64,000 bases of DNA from CADEFX01 sp046154585. GTDB lineage: Bacteria; Pseudomonadota; Alphaproteobacteria; Rhizobiales; Hyphomicrobiaceae. Positions 42,653 to 52,383 of the stretch are shown in pieces. Both the position numbers and the translations under genes were made by a program. The stretch covers positions 18,827 to 82,826 of the forward strand of contig JBJXDX010000048.1 of the NCBI GenBank assembly GCA_046154585.1, written 5' to 3'. The notes under the pieces are model-generated. The model was not told where the DNA came from and searched no databases. It saw only the letters and a list, made by a program, of their open reading frames with translations. Positions within the stretch are counted from its first letter, which is position 1. The number at the start of each line of letters is the position of its first letter.

Positions 42653-43387
42653 TCACTCCGCCGGCTGGACGTGGCGATGAGACGTACGCCCAGCAACGGG
42701 CCGGCCACTGGAGCGCACGATCTGGTAGCCGCGCCGCCCGAGATACCAGATCGGTGCGCTGAACGCGTGCACGAGCCTGGTGAACGGGAAGAGCAGGAAG
42801 ATCGTCATGCCGAGGAACAGGTGCGCCTTGAAGATCGGATGCGTGTCGGCAACCAACGTCCAAACCTCGGGACGCAGGAGCAGGATGCCCTGTGCCCAGT
42901 TCATGAACTTCACCATTTCATGGCCGTCGAGGTGTCCCATGGAGACCGGGATGGTGGCGAGACCCAGCAGAAGCTGGGCGAACAAGATCAGCAGAATAGC
43001 GATGTCGCCGAAGGATGACGTGGCGCGAACGCGCACATCGAACAGACGCCGGTGCGTGAGCAGCGCGACGCCGATCAGGCAAAAGATGCCGGCGATGCCG
43101 CCGACCCAGATCGCCATCAGCTGCTTGAAGCCGTGGCCGATGCCGATCGCGTCGAAGACCCAGATCGGCGTCAGCAGGCCGACGAGATGACCAAGAAAGA
43201 TCACCAGAATGCCGACGTGAAACAGGTTGGATCCCCACATCAGCTGGCGCCGCCGCAGCAGCTGGCTGGAACCGGTTTTCCAGGTGTACTGCTCGCGATC
43301 GAAGCGCAGCAGGCTGCCGAGAACGAACACGGTCAGGCAGAGGTAGGGATACCAGCCGAACACGATATGGTTGATGATGTCGCGCAT
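42653..43387 (-). CDS. narI: Respiratory nitrate reductase gamma subunit (cytochrome b)
   Basis: A 244-residue diheme membrane subunit that takes electrons from quinol and passes them to NarH. Five membrane helices; heme-ligand histidines are in SNLFHVGILVIFLGHLVG (near residues 57 and 66) and in ADTHPIFKAHLFLGM (near 187 and 193). It begins MRDIINHIVFGWYPY, the usual NarI N-terminus. It is 10 bp past narJ in the narGHJI operon. Confidence 0.97.
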   Translation of the reverse strand: MRDIINHIVFGWYPYLCLTVFVLGSLLRFDREQYTWKTGSSQLLRRRQLMWGSNLFHVGILVIFLGHLVGLLTPIWVFDAIGIGHGFKQLMAIWVGGIAGIFCLIGVALLTHRRLFDVRVRATSSFGDIAILLILFAQLLLGLATIPVSMGHLDGHEMVKFMNWAQGILLLRPEVWTLVADTHPIFKAHLFLGMTIFLLFPFTRLVHAFSAPIWYLGRRGYQIVRSSGRPVAGRTSHRHVQPAE

Positions 43388-43397
43388 GACATCCTCC

Positions 43398-44150
43398 TCA
43401 GGCGCGGTTGGATTGGCTGTAGGTGATCACGGGACGCTTGGGCGCGGATGGGGGCATATCAGGTGCGGGTCTGCAGGCAGCGCGGACTTTGGCGGCGATG
43501 TCATCCTTGCCGCACTGCGAAGCTGCCGCAGCACCCGGACCGAACACGACCTCGTCCTCTTCCCAGGCGGCATCGAGGGCGGCAAGGTCGTTGGGGTCTT
43601 CGTCCGGCTCGCTCATCAGGGCGGTAATGACGGCGTCTTGTGGCTTGGCATGCGCCAGAGCCTGAACGCAGGAGAAGACCGAGGAGTAGGGCGCTTTGCG
43701 CTTTTTCAGCCGCAAGCGGATGGCCTCCAGGACATGCGCGGTCTGCTCAATCAGATCTTGCGCTTCGGTCTCAGGCAACTCGGACAAGAACTCCAGAAAC
43801 AGCGGCAGATGATCGGGCAGCTCGCTGGAGGTCATCGCTAGGCCGTGCTGCTCGTAGAGTGCCATCAGGTCGACCATCGCCTGGCCGCGATCCCGGCTTT
43901 CCCCGTGTACGTGTTCGAACAGGTGCAACGACAGCGATCGCGTGCGGTCAAACAACAGCACGTAACGCTCCTGCAAGTCGAACAGATCACCCTTGGCTAG
44001 CTCCTCGAGGATGCGATCGATCCGGTCGCGGTTCTTCTGCGGCAAGCGGTTCTCGGCATCGAGCGCGGCGCGCATCTCGGGCACCGCTGCCTGCAGCTCG
44101 GCGGTCGGATAGCTGAGCAGCGCCGACAGGACCTTGAGGGTCTTGTGCAT
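43398..44150 (-). CDS. narJ: Nitrate reductase molybdenum cofactor assembly chaperone
   Basis: A 250-residue cytoplasmic chaperone (TorD/NarJ superfamily) needed to load the Mo-cofactor and FeS cluster into NarG. Blocks: LKVLSALLSYPTAELQ, RYVLLFDRTRSLSLHLFEHVHGESRDRGQAM, and DHLPLFLEFLSEL. Longer than many NarJ, with a C-terminal tail (FGPGAAAASQCGKDD...). Its ATG overlaps the narH stop (ATGA), so translation is coupled. Confidence 0.96.
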   Translation of the reverse strand: MHKTLKVLSALLSYPTAELQAAVPEMRAALDAENRLPQKNRDRIDRILEELAKGDLFDLQERYVLLFDRTRSLSLHLFEHVHGESRDRGQAMVDLMALYEQHGLAMTSSELPDHLPLFLEFLSELPETEAQDLIEQTAHVLEAIRLRLKKRKAPYSSVFSCVQALAHAKPQDAVITALMSEPDEDPNDLAALDAAWEEDEVVFGPGAAAASQCGKDDIAAKVRAACRPAPDMPPSAPKRPVITYSQSNRA

Positions 44151-45673
44151 CAGGCGATCTCCATCGGCGTTTTGACTTTTTTCTTCGGCGTTCCGAATAG
44201 GTTGGTTTCCGTGCGGCCATCCGAACAGCCATTGCCGAATGAGAATCCGCAGGAGCCGCGCAAGTCGTAGGCATCCTCGCCCAGCTCACGGTGCACGGTC
44301 GGGATCACGAACCGGTCCTCGTAGTTGGCGATCGCCATGATCTGGTACATGTCCTCGATCTGCCGGCTCTCGAGGCCGACCTTGGCGGCAATGGTCTCGT
44401 CAAGCACACCCTCGATGGTCTTGGCCCGCATGTAGGCGCGCATGGCCAGCATGCGCTCCAGGCCCTGAGCGACCGGCTGCTCATCGCCGGCGGTCAACAG
44501 GTTGGCGAGATACTTGAGGGGGATGCGCAGCGACCGCACGTCGGGCATGGCGCCGTCGCTGCCCATTTTGCCGGCCTCGGCGGCCGACTGGATCGGCGAC
44601 AGCGGCGGCACGTACCACACCATCGGCAGCGTGCGGTACTCAGGATGCAGCGGGAAGGCGACCTTCCACTCCATCGCCATCTTCCAAACCGGCGACTTCT
44701 TGGCAGCCTCCAGCCAGGCGTCCGGCACGCCGTCGGCGCGCGCCTGGGCAATCACGCTTGGATCGTTGGGATTGAGGAAGATATCGAGCTGCGCCTGATA
44801 GAGGTCCTTCTCGTCCTTGACACTGGCCGCCTTCTCGATGCCATCGGCGTCATAGAGAATGACGCCAAGGTAGCGAATGCGTCCGACGCAGGTCTCCGAG
44901 CAGACGGTGGGCTGCCCGGCCTCGATGCGCGGATAGCAGAAAATGCACTTCTCGGATTTGCCGCTCGACCAGTTGTAGTAGATCTTCTTGTAGGGGCAGC
45001 CGGACACGCACATGCGCCAGCCGCGGCACTTGTCCTGGTCGATCAGGACGATGCCGTCCTCTTCGCGCTTGTAGATGGCGCCGGACGGGCAGGCTGCGAC
45101 ACACGCCGGGTTGAGGCAGTGCTCGCACAGCCGCGGCAGGTACATCATGAAGGTGTTCTCGAACTGCCCGTAGATCTCCTTCTGCACGCCCTCGAAGTTG
45201 ACGTCGGCCGAGCGCTTGGCGAACTCGCCACCCAGAATCTCCTCCCAGTTCGGACCCCACTCGATCTTCTCCATGCGCTCGCCGGTGATCAGCGAGCGGG
45301 GGCGGGCCGTCGGAAAGGCCTCCAGCTCAGGCGCCTTCTGCAGGTGCTCGTAGTCGAAGGTGAAGGGCTCGTAGTAGTCATCGATCTCCGGCAGATCGGG
45401 ATTGGCGAAGATTTTCGCCAGCACGCGCCATTTGCCGCCGATCTTAGGCTGCAGCTTGCCGTTCTTCTTGCGCACCCAACCGCCGTTCCATCGCTCCTGG
45501 TTCTCCCAGTCCTTGGGGTAGCCGATGCCGGGTTTGGTCTCGACGTTGTTGAACCACGCGTATTCCATGCCCTCGCGATTGGTCCAAACGTTCTTGCACG
45601 TAACCGAACAGGTGTGACACCCGATGCACTTGTCGAGGTTCAGCACCATGGCGATCTGGGCGCGGATTTTCAT
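44150..45673 (-). CDS. narH: Respiratory nitrate reductase beta subunit
   Basis: A 507-residue electron-transfer subunit with three [4Fe-4S] and one [3Fe-4S] cluster. Cysteine groups: CIGCHTCSVTCKNVW near residue 16, CEHCLNPACVAACPSGAIY near 190, CRGWRMCVSGCPYKKIYYNW (the tryptophan in place of a cysteine marks the [3Fe-4S] site) and CIFCYPR...CSETCVGR. The ATG at 45673 gives MKIRAQIAMVLNLDKC, the classic start. It lies between narG and narJ. Confidence 0.97.
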   Translation of the reverse strand: MKIRAQIAMVLNLDKCIGCHTCSVTCKNVWTNREGMEYAWFNNVETKPGIGYPKDWENQERWNGGWVRKKNGKLQPKIGGKWRVLAKIFANPDLPEIDDYYEPFTFDYEHLQKAPELEAFPTARPRSLITGERMEKIEWGPNWEEILGGEFAKRSADVNFEGVQKEIYGQFENTFMMYLPRLCEHCLNPACVAACPSGAIYKREEDGIVLIDQDKCRGWRMCVSGCPYKKIYYNWSSGKSEKCIFCYPRIEAGQPTVCSETCVGRIRYLGVILYDADGIEKAASVKDEKDLYQAQLDIFLNPNDPSVIAQARADGVPDAWLEAAKKSPVWKMAMEWKVAFPLHPEYRTLPMVWYVPPLSPIQSAAEAGKMGSDGAMPDVRSLRIPLKYLANLLTAGDEQPVAQGLERMLAMRAYMRAKTIEGVLDETIAAKVGLESRQIEDMYQIMAIANYEDRFVIPTVHRELGEDAYDLRGSCGFSFGNGCSDGRTETNLFGTPKKKVKTPMEIA

Positions 45674-45734
45674 GAAGTGGCTCCACCTAAGTTCGTAGTT
45701 TTGGCCGATGCTGAGGTGCAGGCTTTGATCGAGG

Positions 45735-48700
45735 TCAAACACGCTGGACTGGAGGGCCGCGCTCCATCGAGTTCGGTTGCGACGGAGGCGAATCCTTGGC
45801 CGGGCGATCGAGCCAGTCGACCTTCGCCATCTTGCGCACAATCACGAACTCGTCGCGATTGGTGCCGATGGTGCCGTAGTAGTTGAAACCGTAGGACTGT
45901 TGGGCGTACCCGCCGATCATGTGTGTCGGCTTCACCACGATACGCGTCACCGAATTATGGATGCCGCCGCGCTGGCCGGTCATCTCCGAGCCCGGCACGT
46001 TCACGATCTTCTCTTGCGCGTGATACATCATGCACATGCCCTGCTTCACACGCTGTGAGACGACCGCGCGGGCAACCAGCGCACCGTTGGTGTTGTAGGC
46101 TTCGATCCAGTCGTTATCGACGATATCGGCCGCGCACGCGTCCTTCTCGCTGATCCACACGATTGGCCCGCCACGGCTCAAGGTGAGCATCAGCAGGTTA
46201 TCGGTGTAGGTGGAGTGGATGCCCCATTTCTGGTGCGGCGTGATGAAGTTGAGGACGACCTGCTTCTCGCCGTTGGGCTTGGTGTCGATCACCGGCTTGA
46301 CCGAGCGCGTATCGATCGGCGGACGGTAGACGCACAGCGCCTCGCCGAAGGCGCGCATCCACAGGTGGTCCTGGTAGAGCTGCTGGCGGCCCGTCAGCGT
46401 GCGCCAGGGGATCAGCTCGTGCACGTTGGTGTAACCGGCGTTGTAGCAGACCTTCTCCGATTCCAACCCGGACCAGATCGGCGAGGAAATGATCTTGCGC
46501 GGCTGGGCGACCACGTCGCGGAAGCGGATCTTCTCATCCTCTTTCGGAATGGCGAGATGGGTGTGCTCGCGACCGGTGAACCCGCCGAGCGAGGCCCAAG
46601 CTTTGACGGCGACCTCGCCGTTGGTTTCCGGCGCCAGCGTCAGGATGACCTCGGCGGCGTCGATATCGCTCTCGATCTTGGGCAGGCCCTTGGTCGGGCC
46701 TTCCTCCGTGACGACGCCATTCAGGCGCTTGAGGAAGTCGACCTCGTGCTCGGTGTTCCAAGCCATGCCCTTGCCGCCGTTGCCGAGCTTGGACATGAGT
46801 GGGCCCAGAGACGTGAAGCGCTTGTAGAGGTTGGGATAGTCGCGCTCGACCACCGTGACCGACGGCATGGTCTTGCCGGCGACGGGGTCGCATTCACCGC
46901 GCTGCCAGTCCTTGACGTCGAGGGCTTGCGCGATTTCGGCCGGCGTGTCGTGCAGGATGGGTGTTAGAACGACGTCCTTCTCGACGCCCAACACCTCGGG
47001 CGCAATCTCGGAGAACTTCTTGGCGATCGCCTTGTAGATCTCCCAGTCGCTGCGCGCCTCCCACGACGGATCCACCGCCCCCGTCAGCGGGTGGATGAAG
47101 GGGTGCATGTCGGATGTGTTGAGGTCGTTCTTCTCGTACCAGGTCGCTGTCGGCAGCACGATGTCTGAGTAGACGCAGGTGGTCGACATGCGGAAGTCGA
47201 GGGTGACGAGCAGGTCGAGTTTTCCTTCCGGGGCTTCGTCATGCCAGACGACGTCGCTTGGCTTCTGCGCGCCCATGTCGCCCAACTGCTTACCCATCAC
47301 GCCATGCGATGTGCCGAGCAGGTGTTTGAGGAAATACTCGTGGCCCTTGCCGGAAGAGCCCAGCAGGTTGGAGCGCCACACGAACATGTTGCGCGGCCAG
47401 TTCTTCGGATTGTCGGGGTCGTGGCAGGACAGTTTCAGCTCACCCGCCTTGAGGGCGCCGGCGATGTATTCCTTGACCTCCTTGCCGGAGGCCGCGGCCT
47501 GCTTGGCGACCTCGAGGGGGTTGGTTTCGAGTTGCGGCGCCGACGGGAGCCAGCCCATGCGCTCGGCGCGCACGTTGTAATCGATCAGCGTCCCGTCCCA
47601 GGGCCCAGCCGGGGCCGTCGGCGACACGATTTCACCGATATCGAGCGTCTCGTAGCGCCACTGGTCGGTGTGCGCGTAAAAGAACGAGGTCGAGTTCTGC
47701 TGGCGCGGCGGGCGGCCCCAATCTAGCCCGAACGCCAGGGGCAGCCAGCCCGATTGCGGGCGTAGCTTCTCCTGGCCGACGTAGTGCGACCAGCCGCCGC
47801 CCGACTGGCCGATGCAGCCGCACATCACCAGCATGTTGATGACGCCGCGGTAGTTCATGTCGCAATGGAACCAGTGATTCATCGCCGCGCCGATGATGAT
47901 CATCGAGCGGCCCTTGGTCTTCTCGGCGTTGCGGGCGAACTCGCGGGCGGTCTGGATGATCTGATCGCGCGGTACCCCGCTGATCCTCTCGGCCCATGCC
48001 GGCGTGTAGGGCACGTTCTCGTCGTAGGATTGGGCCACGTGTTCGCCGCCGAAGCCGCGGTCGACGCCATAGTTGGCGACGAACAGGTCGAACACAGAGG
48101 CGACCAGCGCCTCGCCATCCTTCAGCTTGACGCGCTTTGCTGGAACGTTGCGCACCAGGACGCTTGGATGGTCGGTGCCGGCGAAGTGATCATGCTCTCG
48201 GTTGCCGAAATAGGGAAAGGCAACGGCGGCAAACTCGTCCTTGATGTCCTCTAGCGACAAACGCAGCTTAGTCTCTGTACCGGCCGCGCTCTTTTCCTCC
48301 AGGTTCCACTTGCCCTTTTCGCCCCAACGGAACCCGACCGAGCCATTCGGCACAACAATTGCGCCTGACGTCTCATCGAACGCGACCGTTTTCCAGTCCG
48401 GATTGTTGCTCTCGCCCAACCCACCTTCGAAATCCGAGGTGCGCAGCAGCCGGCCGGGTACCAAATGATCGCCCTGCTTCACCAGCCGTACCAGCATCGG
48501 CATGTCGGTATACTGGCGGACGTAACCCTCGAAATACTTGGCCTTCCGGTCGATGTAGAACTCGCGCAGGATGACGTGACCCATGGCCATGGCGAGAGCT
48601 GCGTCGGTGCCTTGCTTCACCGAGATCCACAGATCGGCGAACTTGGACGCCTCCGAATAGTCCGGGCAGATAACGACGCTCTTGGCGCCCTTGTAGCGAA

Positions 48701-49508
48701 CCTCGGTGTAGAAATGGGCGTCCGGTGTGCGCGTCTGGGGCACGTTCGAGCCCCAAATGATGAGGAACCCAGAATTGTACCAGTCGGCCGATTCCGGCAC
48801 GTCGGTCTGCTCGCCCCAGGTCTGCGGCGAGGCCGGGGGCAGATCGCAGTACCAGTCGTAGAACGACATGGACACGCCGCCCAGCAGCGAGAGGTAGCGC
48901 GAGCCGGCGGCATAGCTGACCATCGACATCGCGGGAATGGGCGAGAAGCCGATGACGCGATCGGGACCGTAGGTCTTGGCGGTGTAGGCGTTGGCCGCAG
49001 CGACGATCTCGGTGACTTCGTCCCAGGTGGCGCGCACGAAGCCGCCATGGCCACGCTTCCGGGTATAGGCAGCGCGCTTCTCGGGGTTCTCGACGATCGA
49101 GGCCCAGGCCGCAACGGGCGCCCGCAGCGCACGGGCCTCACGCCACAACTTGAGCAGGCGCGAACGCACCAGCGGGTATTTTACCCGGTTGCCGGAATAG
49201 AGATACCAGCTGTAGCTGGCCCCCCTCGAGCAGCCGCGCGGCTCGTGGTTCGGCAGATCGGGTCGTGTGCGCGGGTAGTCGGTCTGCTGCGTCTCCCAGG
49301 TGACGATCCCACCCTTGACGTAGATCTTCCATGAGCACGAGCCGGTACAGTTGGCGCCGTGCGTGGAGCGCACGATCTTGTCGTGCTGCCAGCGCTTGCG
49401 GTAGCCGTCCTCCCAGCGTCGATCCTCGTTGGTGGTGATGCCGTGACCGTCGGCGAAGTCATCTTCGATGCGCTTGAAGAAGGTGAGGCGGTCCAGGAAA
49501 TGGCTCAT
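45735..49508 (-). CDS. narG: Respiratory nitrate reductase alpha subunit
   Basis: The 1257-residue catalytic subunit holds bis-MGD molybdenum and the FS0 cluster and reduces nitrate to nitrite at the inner face of the membrane. The FS0 ligands appear as THGANCTGSCSWK near residues 50-58 plus a later Cys in PRGCSRGASYSWY. The Mo-site region is TDVPESADWYNSGF..WGSNVPQTRTPDAHF. The N-terminal MSHFLDRLTFFKRI is standard and has no twin-arginine export signal, as expected for the cytoplasm-facing enzyme. The start is 11 bp past narK; together they form narK-narGHJI. Confidence 0.98.
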   Translation of the reverse strand: MSHFLDRLTFFKRIEDDFADGHGITTNEDRRWEDGYRKRWQHDKIVRSTHGANCTGSCSWKIYVKGGIVTWETQQTDYPRTRPDLPNHEPRGCSRGASYSWYLYSGNRVKYPLVRSRLLKLWREARALRAPVAAWASIVENPEKRAAYTRKRGHGGFVRATWDEVTEIVAAANAYTAKTYGPDRVIGFSPIPAMSMVSYAAGSRYLSLLGGVSMSFYDWYCDLPPASPQTWGEQTDVPESADWYNSGFLIIWGSNVPQTRTPDAHFYTEVRYKGAKSVVICPDYSEASKFADLWISVKQGTDAALAMAMGHVILREFYIDRKAKYFEGYVRQYTDMPMLVRLVKQGDHLVPGRLLRTSDFEGGLGESNNPDWKTVAFDETSGAIVVPNGSVGFRWGEKGKWNLEEKSAAGTETKLRLSLEDIKDEFAAVAFPYFGNREHDHFAGTDHPSVLVRNVPAKRVKLKDGEALVASVFDLFVANYGVDRGFGGEHVAQSYDENVPYTPAWAERISGVPRDQIIQTAREFARNAEKTKGRSMIIIGAAMNHWFHCDMNYRGVINMLVMCGCIGQSGGGWSHYVGQEKLRPQSGWLPLAFGLDWGRPPRQQNSTSFFYAHTDQWRYETLDIGEIVSPTAPAGPWDGTLIDYNVRAERMGWLPSAPQLETNPLEVAKQAAASGKEVKEYIAGALKAGELKLSCHDPDNPKNWPRNMFVWRSNLLGSSGKGHEYFLKHLLGTSHGVMGKQLGDMGAQKPSDVVWHDEAPEGKLDLLVTLDFRMSTTCVYSDIVLPTATWYEKNDLNTSDMHPFIHPLTGAVDPSWEARSDWEIYKAIAKKFSEIAPEVLGVEKDVVLTPILHDTPAEIAQALDVKDWQRGECDPVAGKTMPSVTVVERDYPNLYKRFTSLGPLMSKLGNGGKGMAWNTEHEVDFLKRLNGVVTEEGPTKGLPKIESDIDAAEVILTLAPETNGEVAVKAWASLGGFTGREHTHLAIPKEDEKIRFRDVVAQPRKIISSPIWSGLESEKVCYNAGYTNVHELIPWRTLTGRQQLYQDHLWMRAFGEALCVYRPPIDTRSVKPVIDTKPNGEKQVVLNFITPHQKWGIHSTYTDNLLMLTLSRGGPIVWISEKDACAADIVDNDWIEAYNTNGALVARAVVSQRVKQGMCMMYHAQEKIVNVPGSEMTGQRGGIHNSVTRIVVKPTHMIGGYAQQSYGFNYYGTIGTNRDEFVIVRKMAKVDWLDRPAKDSPPSQPNSMERGPPVQRV

Positions 49509-49519
49509 CTGGTGTCCCC

Positions 49520-52261
49520 TTATTCGGCGGGTTGAACGGCAGGTGCGCGGGCAGAGGTTGAGCGTCGCTCGATGTCACGTAACAGACCGCCGCGACGTGT
49601 GTAGAACCACCAGGTGATGGCAATGCAGGACAGGTAGAAGACGAAGAAGCCCCATAGTGCCGCCTGCGGACCGCCGGTCATGCTGATCGAGGTGCCGTAG
49701 CTCTTGGGGATGAAGAAGGCGCCGTAGGCCGCGATGGCGGAGGTGAAGCCGATGATCGCTGCGCTCTCCTTATCCCCTTGCCTCGCACGCGTTGCGGTGT
49801 CGGCAGTCGGCATCAGCCGGTCCATCTCGGTGCGCATGATGGCGGGGATCATCTGGAACGTGGACGCGTTGCCGACGCCGCTGACGAAGAACAAGAATAG
49901 GAACATGGCCAAGAAGCCGGGCCAGCTTCCGATACCGAGGAAGTAGAGGACGCCGATGACGCCGATGGCCATCCCGACGAACACCCAGAAAGTGACGCGG
50001 CCGCCGCCATACTTGTCCGACACCCAGCCCGTGAGCGAGCGGGAGAGGGCGCCGACGAGCGGGCCGAGGAAGGCGAAGGCCAGCGCATTGACCTCGGGGA
50101 ACTGCGTCTTGGCGAGCAGCGGGAAGCCCGCCGAATAGCCGATGAACGAGCCGAAGGTGCCGGTGTAGAGCCAGCACATAATCCAATTGTGCTTGCGCTC
50201 GAAGATCACCGCCTGCTCGGCGAACGACGCCTTGGCCGAGGCGATGTCATGCATGCCGAACCAGGCGGCGAACGCGCTAGCGACGATGAACGGCACCCAG
50301 ATGTAGCCGGCGTTCTGCAGCCACATCGGCACGCTTCCGGCTGCTTCCTTGACCATTATCGGCTCGCCGCCGAGCCAGCCGAATACGCCGGCGGTGATGG
50401 CGAGCGGCACGACGAACTGCACCACGCTGACACCGAGATTGCCCAGCCCGGCATTGAGGGCGAGCGCGTTGCCCTTTTCCGCCTTGGGGAAGAAGAAGGA
50501 GATGTTCGACATGGACGAGGCAAAGTTGCCGCCGCCAAAGCCGCACAGCAGCGCCAAGGCGAGAAACAGCCAGTAGGGGGTGGCTGGGTTCTGTACGGCC
50601 ATGCCGATCCCGACGGCAGGAATGACGAGTGACCACGTGGTCAGGGTGGTCCACAGGCGACCACCGAAGATCGGCACCATGAATGAATAGAAGATGCGCA
50701 GCGTGGCTCCCGAGAGCCCCGGCAGCGCTGCCAACCAAAAGAGCTGGTCGGTCGTATAGGTGAAGCCGATCGAAGGCAGCTTGGCCACCACCACCGACCA
50801 CACCATCCAGACGGCAAACGATAGCAGCAGTGATGGTATGGAGATGAGCAGGTTGCGGCGGGCGATCGCCCGACCCTTCTGGTCCCAGAACTCTTTGTCT
50901 TCCGGGCGCCAATCCTCGATGAGATGGGGCCCAAGCGCGCCGACATGCCTGGGTTGATGGATTTCCTGCATCTCCGGCAGTTCGGGAAGCTTCTTGAGCT
51001 CCTCGCCGTAGACACCCTTCTCCATGGCGCGAATGGCGAAGTGCATCCAGGTCAGGGCGATGGCCGAGATGGCGAACAGCGCCATGAAGCAGCTCTGCCA
51101 AACGCCGGTGAGGTCGTTGAGCACGCCGAACAGGATCGGCAGAACGAAACCACCCAGCCCACCGACGAGCCCGACCACTCCGCCCACAGAGCCGACATGA
51201 TTGGGGTAGTAGACCGGGATGTGTTTGAAGACGGCAGCCTTGCCCAGGCTCATGAAGAAGCCGAGCACAAACACGATCACGGTGAAGGCAACCAGCCCGG
51301 TTTCCAGTCGGAAACTCATAGGCCCGCGGATGCCCTGCACGAGGTACTCGGTCGGCGGGTACGACAGAAGGAAGCAGGCCGCGACCGAAACGCCGAATGT
51401 CCAATACATCACGCGGCGTGCGCCGTACTTGTCAGACAGCACACCGCCATAGATGCGGAACAGCGAGGCTGGCACGGAATAGAAGGCGCCGATCATGCCG
51501 GCGGTGGTGATGTCCAGGCCGTAGACGCCCATCAAGTAGCGGGGCAACCACAGCGCCAGCGCCACGAACGCGCCGAACACGAAAAAATAGTAGAGCGAGA
51601 AACGCCAGACCTGCACGTTGGCCAATGGCGCCAGCATGGCGGAGAACGGCTCGGGCTTGGCACCGGCCTTGCGTCGCGCTGCAAGCTGCGGGTCGTCCTT
51701 GGTCGCCAGCCAGAACACAATGGCCATTATGGCAATCGCCAGCGCCCACACATTGGCGACCGCCTTCCAGCCGTAGGCAACCATGATGAACGGAGCCACG
51801 AACTTGGTGACGGCCGCGCCGACATTGCCGGCGCCGAAGATGCCGAGCGCGGTGCCCTGTTGCTCGATCGGATACCATTTGGAGACGTAAGCGATGCCGA
51901 CCGCAAACGAGCCGCCGGCAATACCGACGCCGAGCGCCGCCAGCAGGAACGTGGGATAGTCGTAGGCGAAGGTCAGCAGCCAGGTCGCCACCGCCGCCGA
52001 GAGCATCACGGCCGTGTAGACGATGCGGCCGCCGTACTGGTCGGTCCAGATGCCAAGCATGAGGCGGATCAGCGAGCCGGTCAGGATCGGCGTGCCGACC
52101 AGCAGACCGAATTGGGTATCGTTGAGCCCCAAATCCTTTTTGATCTGCACGCCGATGATGGAAAAGATCGTCCACACCGCAAAGCAGACCGTGAAGGCGA
52201 TGGTCGAAGCCCACAAAGCCCGTTGCTGATCGATTGTGCGTACTTCGCCCAAGTGCTGCAT
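49520..52261 (-). CDS. narK: Fused nitrate/nitrite transporter NarK1-NarK2
   Basis: A 913-residue protein made of two complete 12-helix MFS transporters. The first half (to about residue 420) has GTPILTGSLIRLMLGIWTDQYGGR; the linker is EELKKLPELPEMQEIHQPRHV; the second half (from about 465) has LPGLSGATLRIFYSFMVPIFGGR. In Paracoccus-type fusions, NarK1 is a proton-nitrate importer and NarK2 a nitrate/nitrite antiporter. The ATG at 52261 (MQHLGEVRTIDQQRALW) was chosen; a long upstream in-frame extension overlaps fnr and the FNR box and is not coding. It is the first gene of the nar operon. Confidence 0.95.
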   Translation of the reverse strand: MQHLGEVRTIDQQRALWASTIAFTVCFAVWTIFSIIGVQIKKDLGLNDTQFGLLVGTPILTGSLIRLMLGIWTDQYGGRIVYTAVMLSAAVATWLLTFAYDYPTFLLAALGVGIAGGSFAVGIAYVSKWYPIEQQGTALGIFGAGNVGAAVTKFVAPFIMVAYGWKAVANVWALAIAIMAIVFWLATKDDPQLAARRKAGAKPEPFSAMLAPLANVQVWRFSLYYFFVFGAFVALALWLPRYLMGVYGLDITTAGMIGAFYSVPASLFRIYGGVLSDKYGARRVMYWTFGVSVAACFLLSYPPTEYLVQGIRGPMSFRLETGLVAFTVIVFVLGFFMSLGKAAVFKHIPVYYPNHVGSVGGVVGLVGGLGGFVLPILFGVLNDLTGVWQSCFMALFAISAIALTWMHFAIRAMEKGVYGEELKKLPELPEMQEIHQPRHVGALGPHLIEDWRPEDKEFWDQKGRAIARRNLLISIPSLLLSFAVWMVWSVVVAKLPSIGFTYTTDQLFWLAALPGLSGATLRIFYSFMVPIFGGRLWTTLTTWSLVIPAVGIGMAVQNPATPYWLFLALALLCGFGGGNFASSMSNISFFFPKAEKGNALALNAGLGNLGVSVVQFVVPLAITAGVFGWLGGEPIMVKEAAGSVPMWLQNAGYIWVPFIVASAFAAWFGMHDIASAKASFAEQAVIFERKHNWIMCWLYTGTFGSFIGYSAGFPLLAKTQFPEVNALAFAFLGPLVGALSRSLTGWVSDKYGGGRVTFWVFVGMAIGVIGVLYFLGIGSWPGFLAMFLFLFFVSGVGNASTFQMIPAIMRTEMDRLMPTADTATRARQGDKESAAIIGFTSAIAAYGAFFIPKSYGTSISMTGGPQAALWGFFVFYLSCIAITWWFYTRRGGLLRDIERRSTSARAPAVQPAE

Positions 52262-52318
52262 GGCATCGTCCCCAAACCGCGCATTGGTGACCCTTGCCAC
52301 TTGGCAGTCGTCTCGCCT

Positions 52319-52332
52319 TTGACTTGGATCAA
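52319..52332 (-). promoter_or_regulatory. FNR-type box upstream of narK
   Basis: TTGACTTGGATCAA: the palindrome TTGAC-N4-ATCAA matches the FNR consensus (TTGAT-N4-ATCAA) in nine of ten positions. Its centre is about 64 bp before the narK ATG, so a site at -41.5 would give a leader of about 23 bases. Expected to activate narK-narGHJI when oxygen is low. Confidence 0.85.
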
Positions 52333-52383
52333 GAGCGGCCGCGGCGCTCCGACCTGTGGTTCCAGGCCGTGAACCACAGACGA

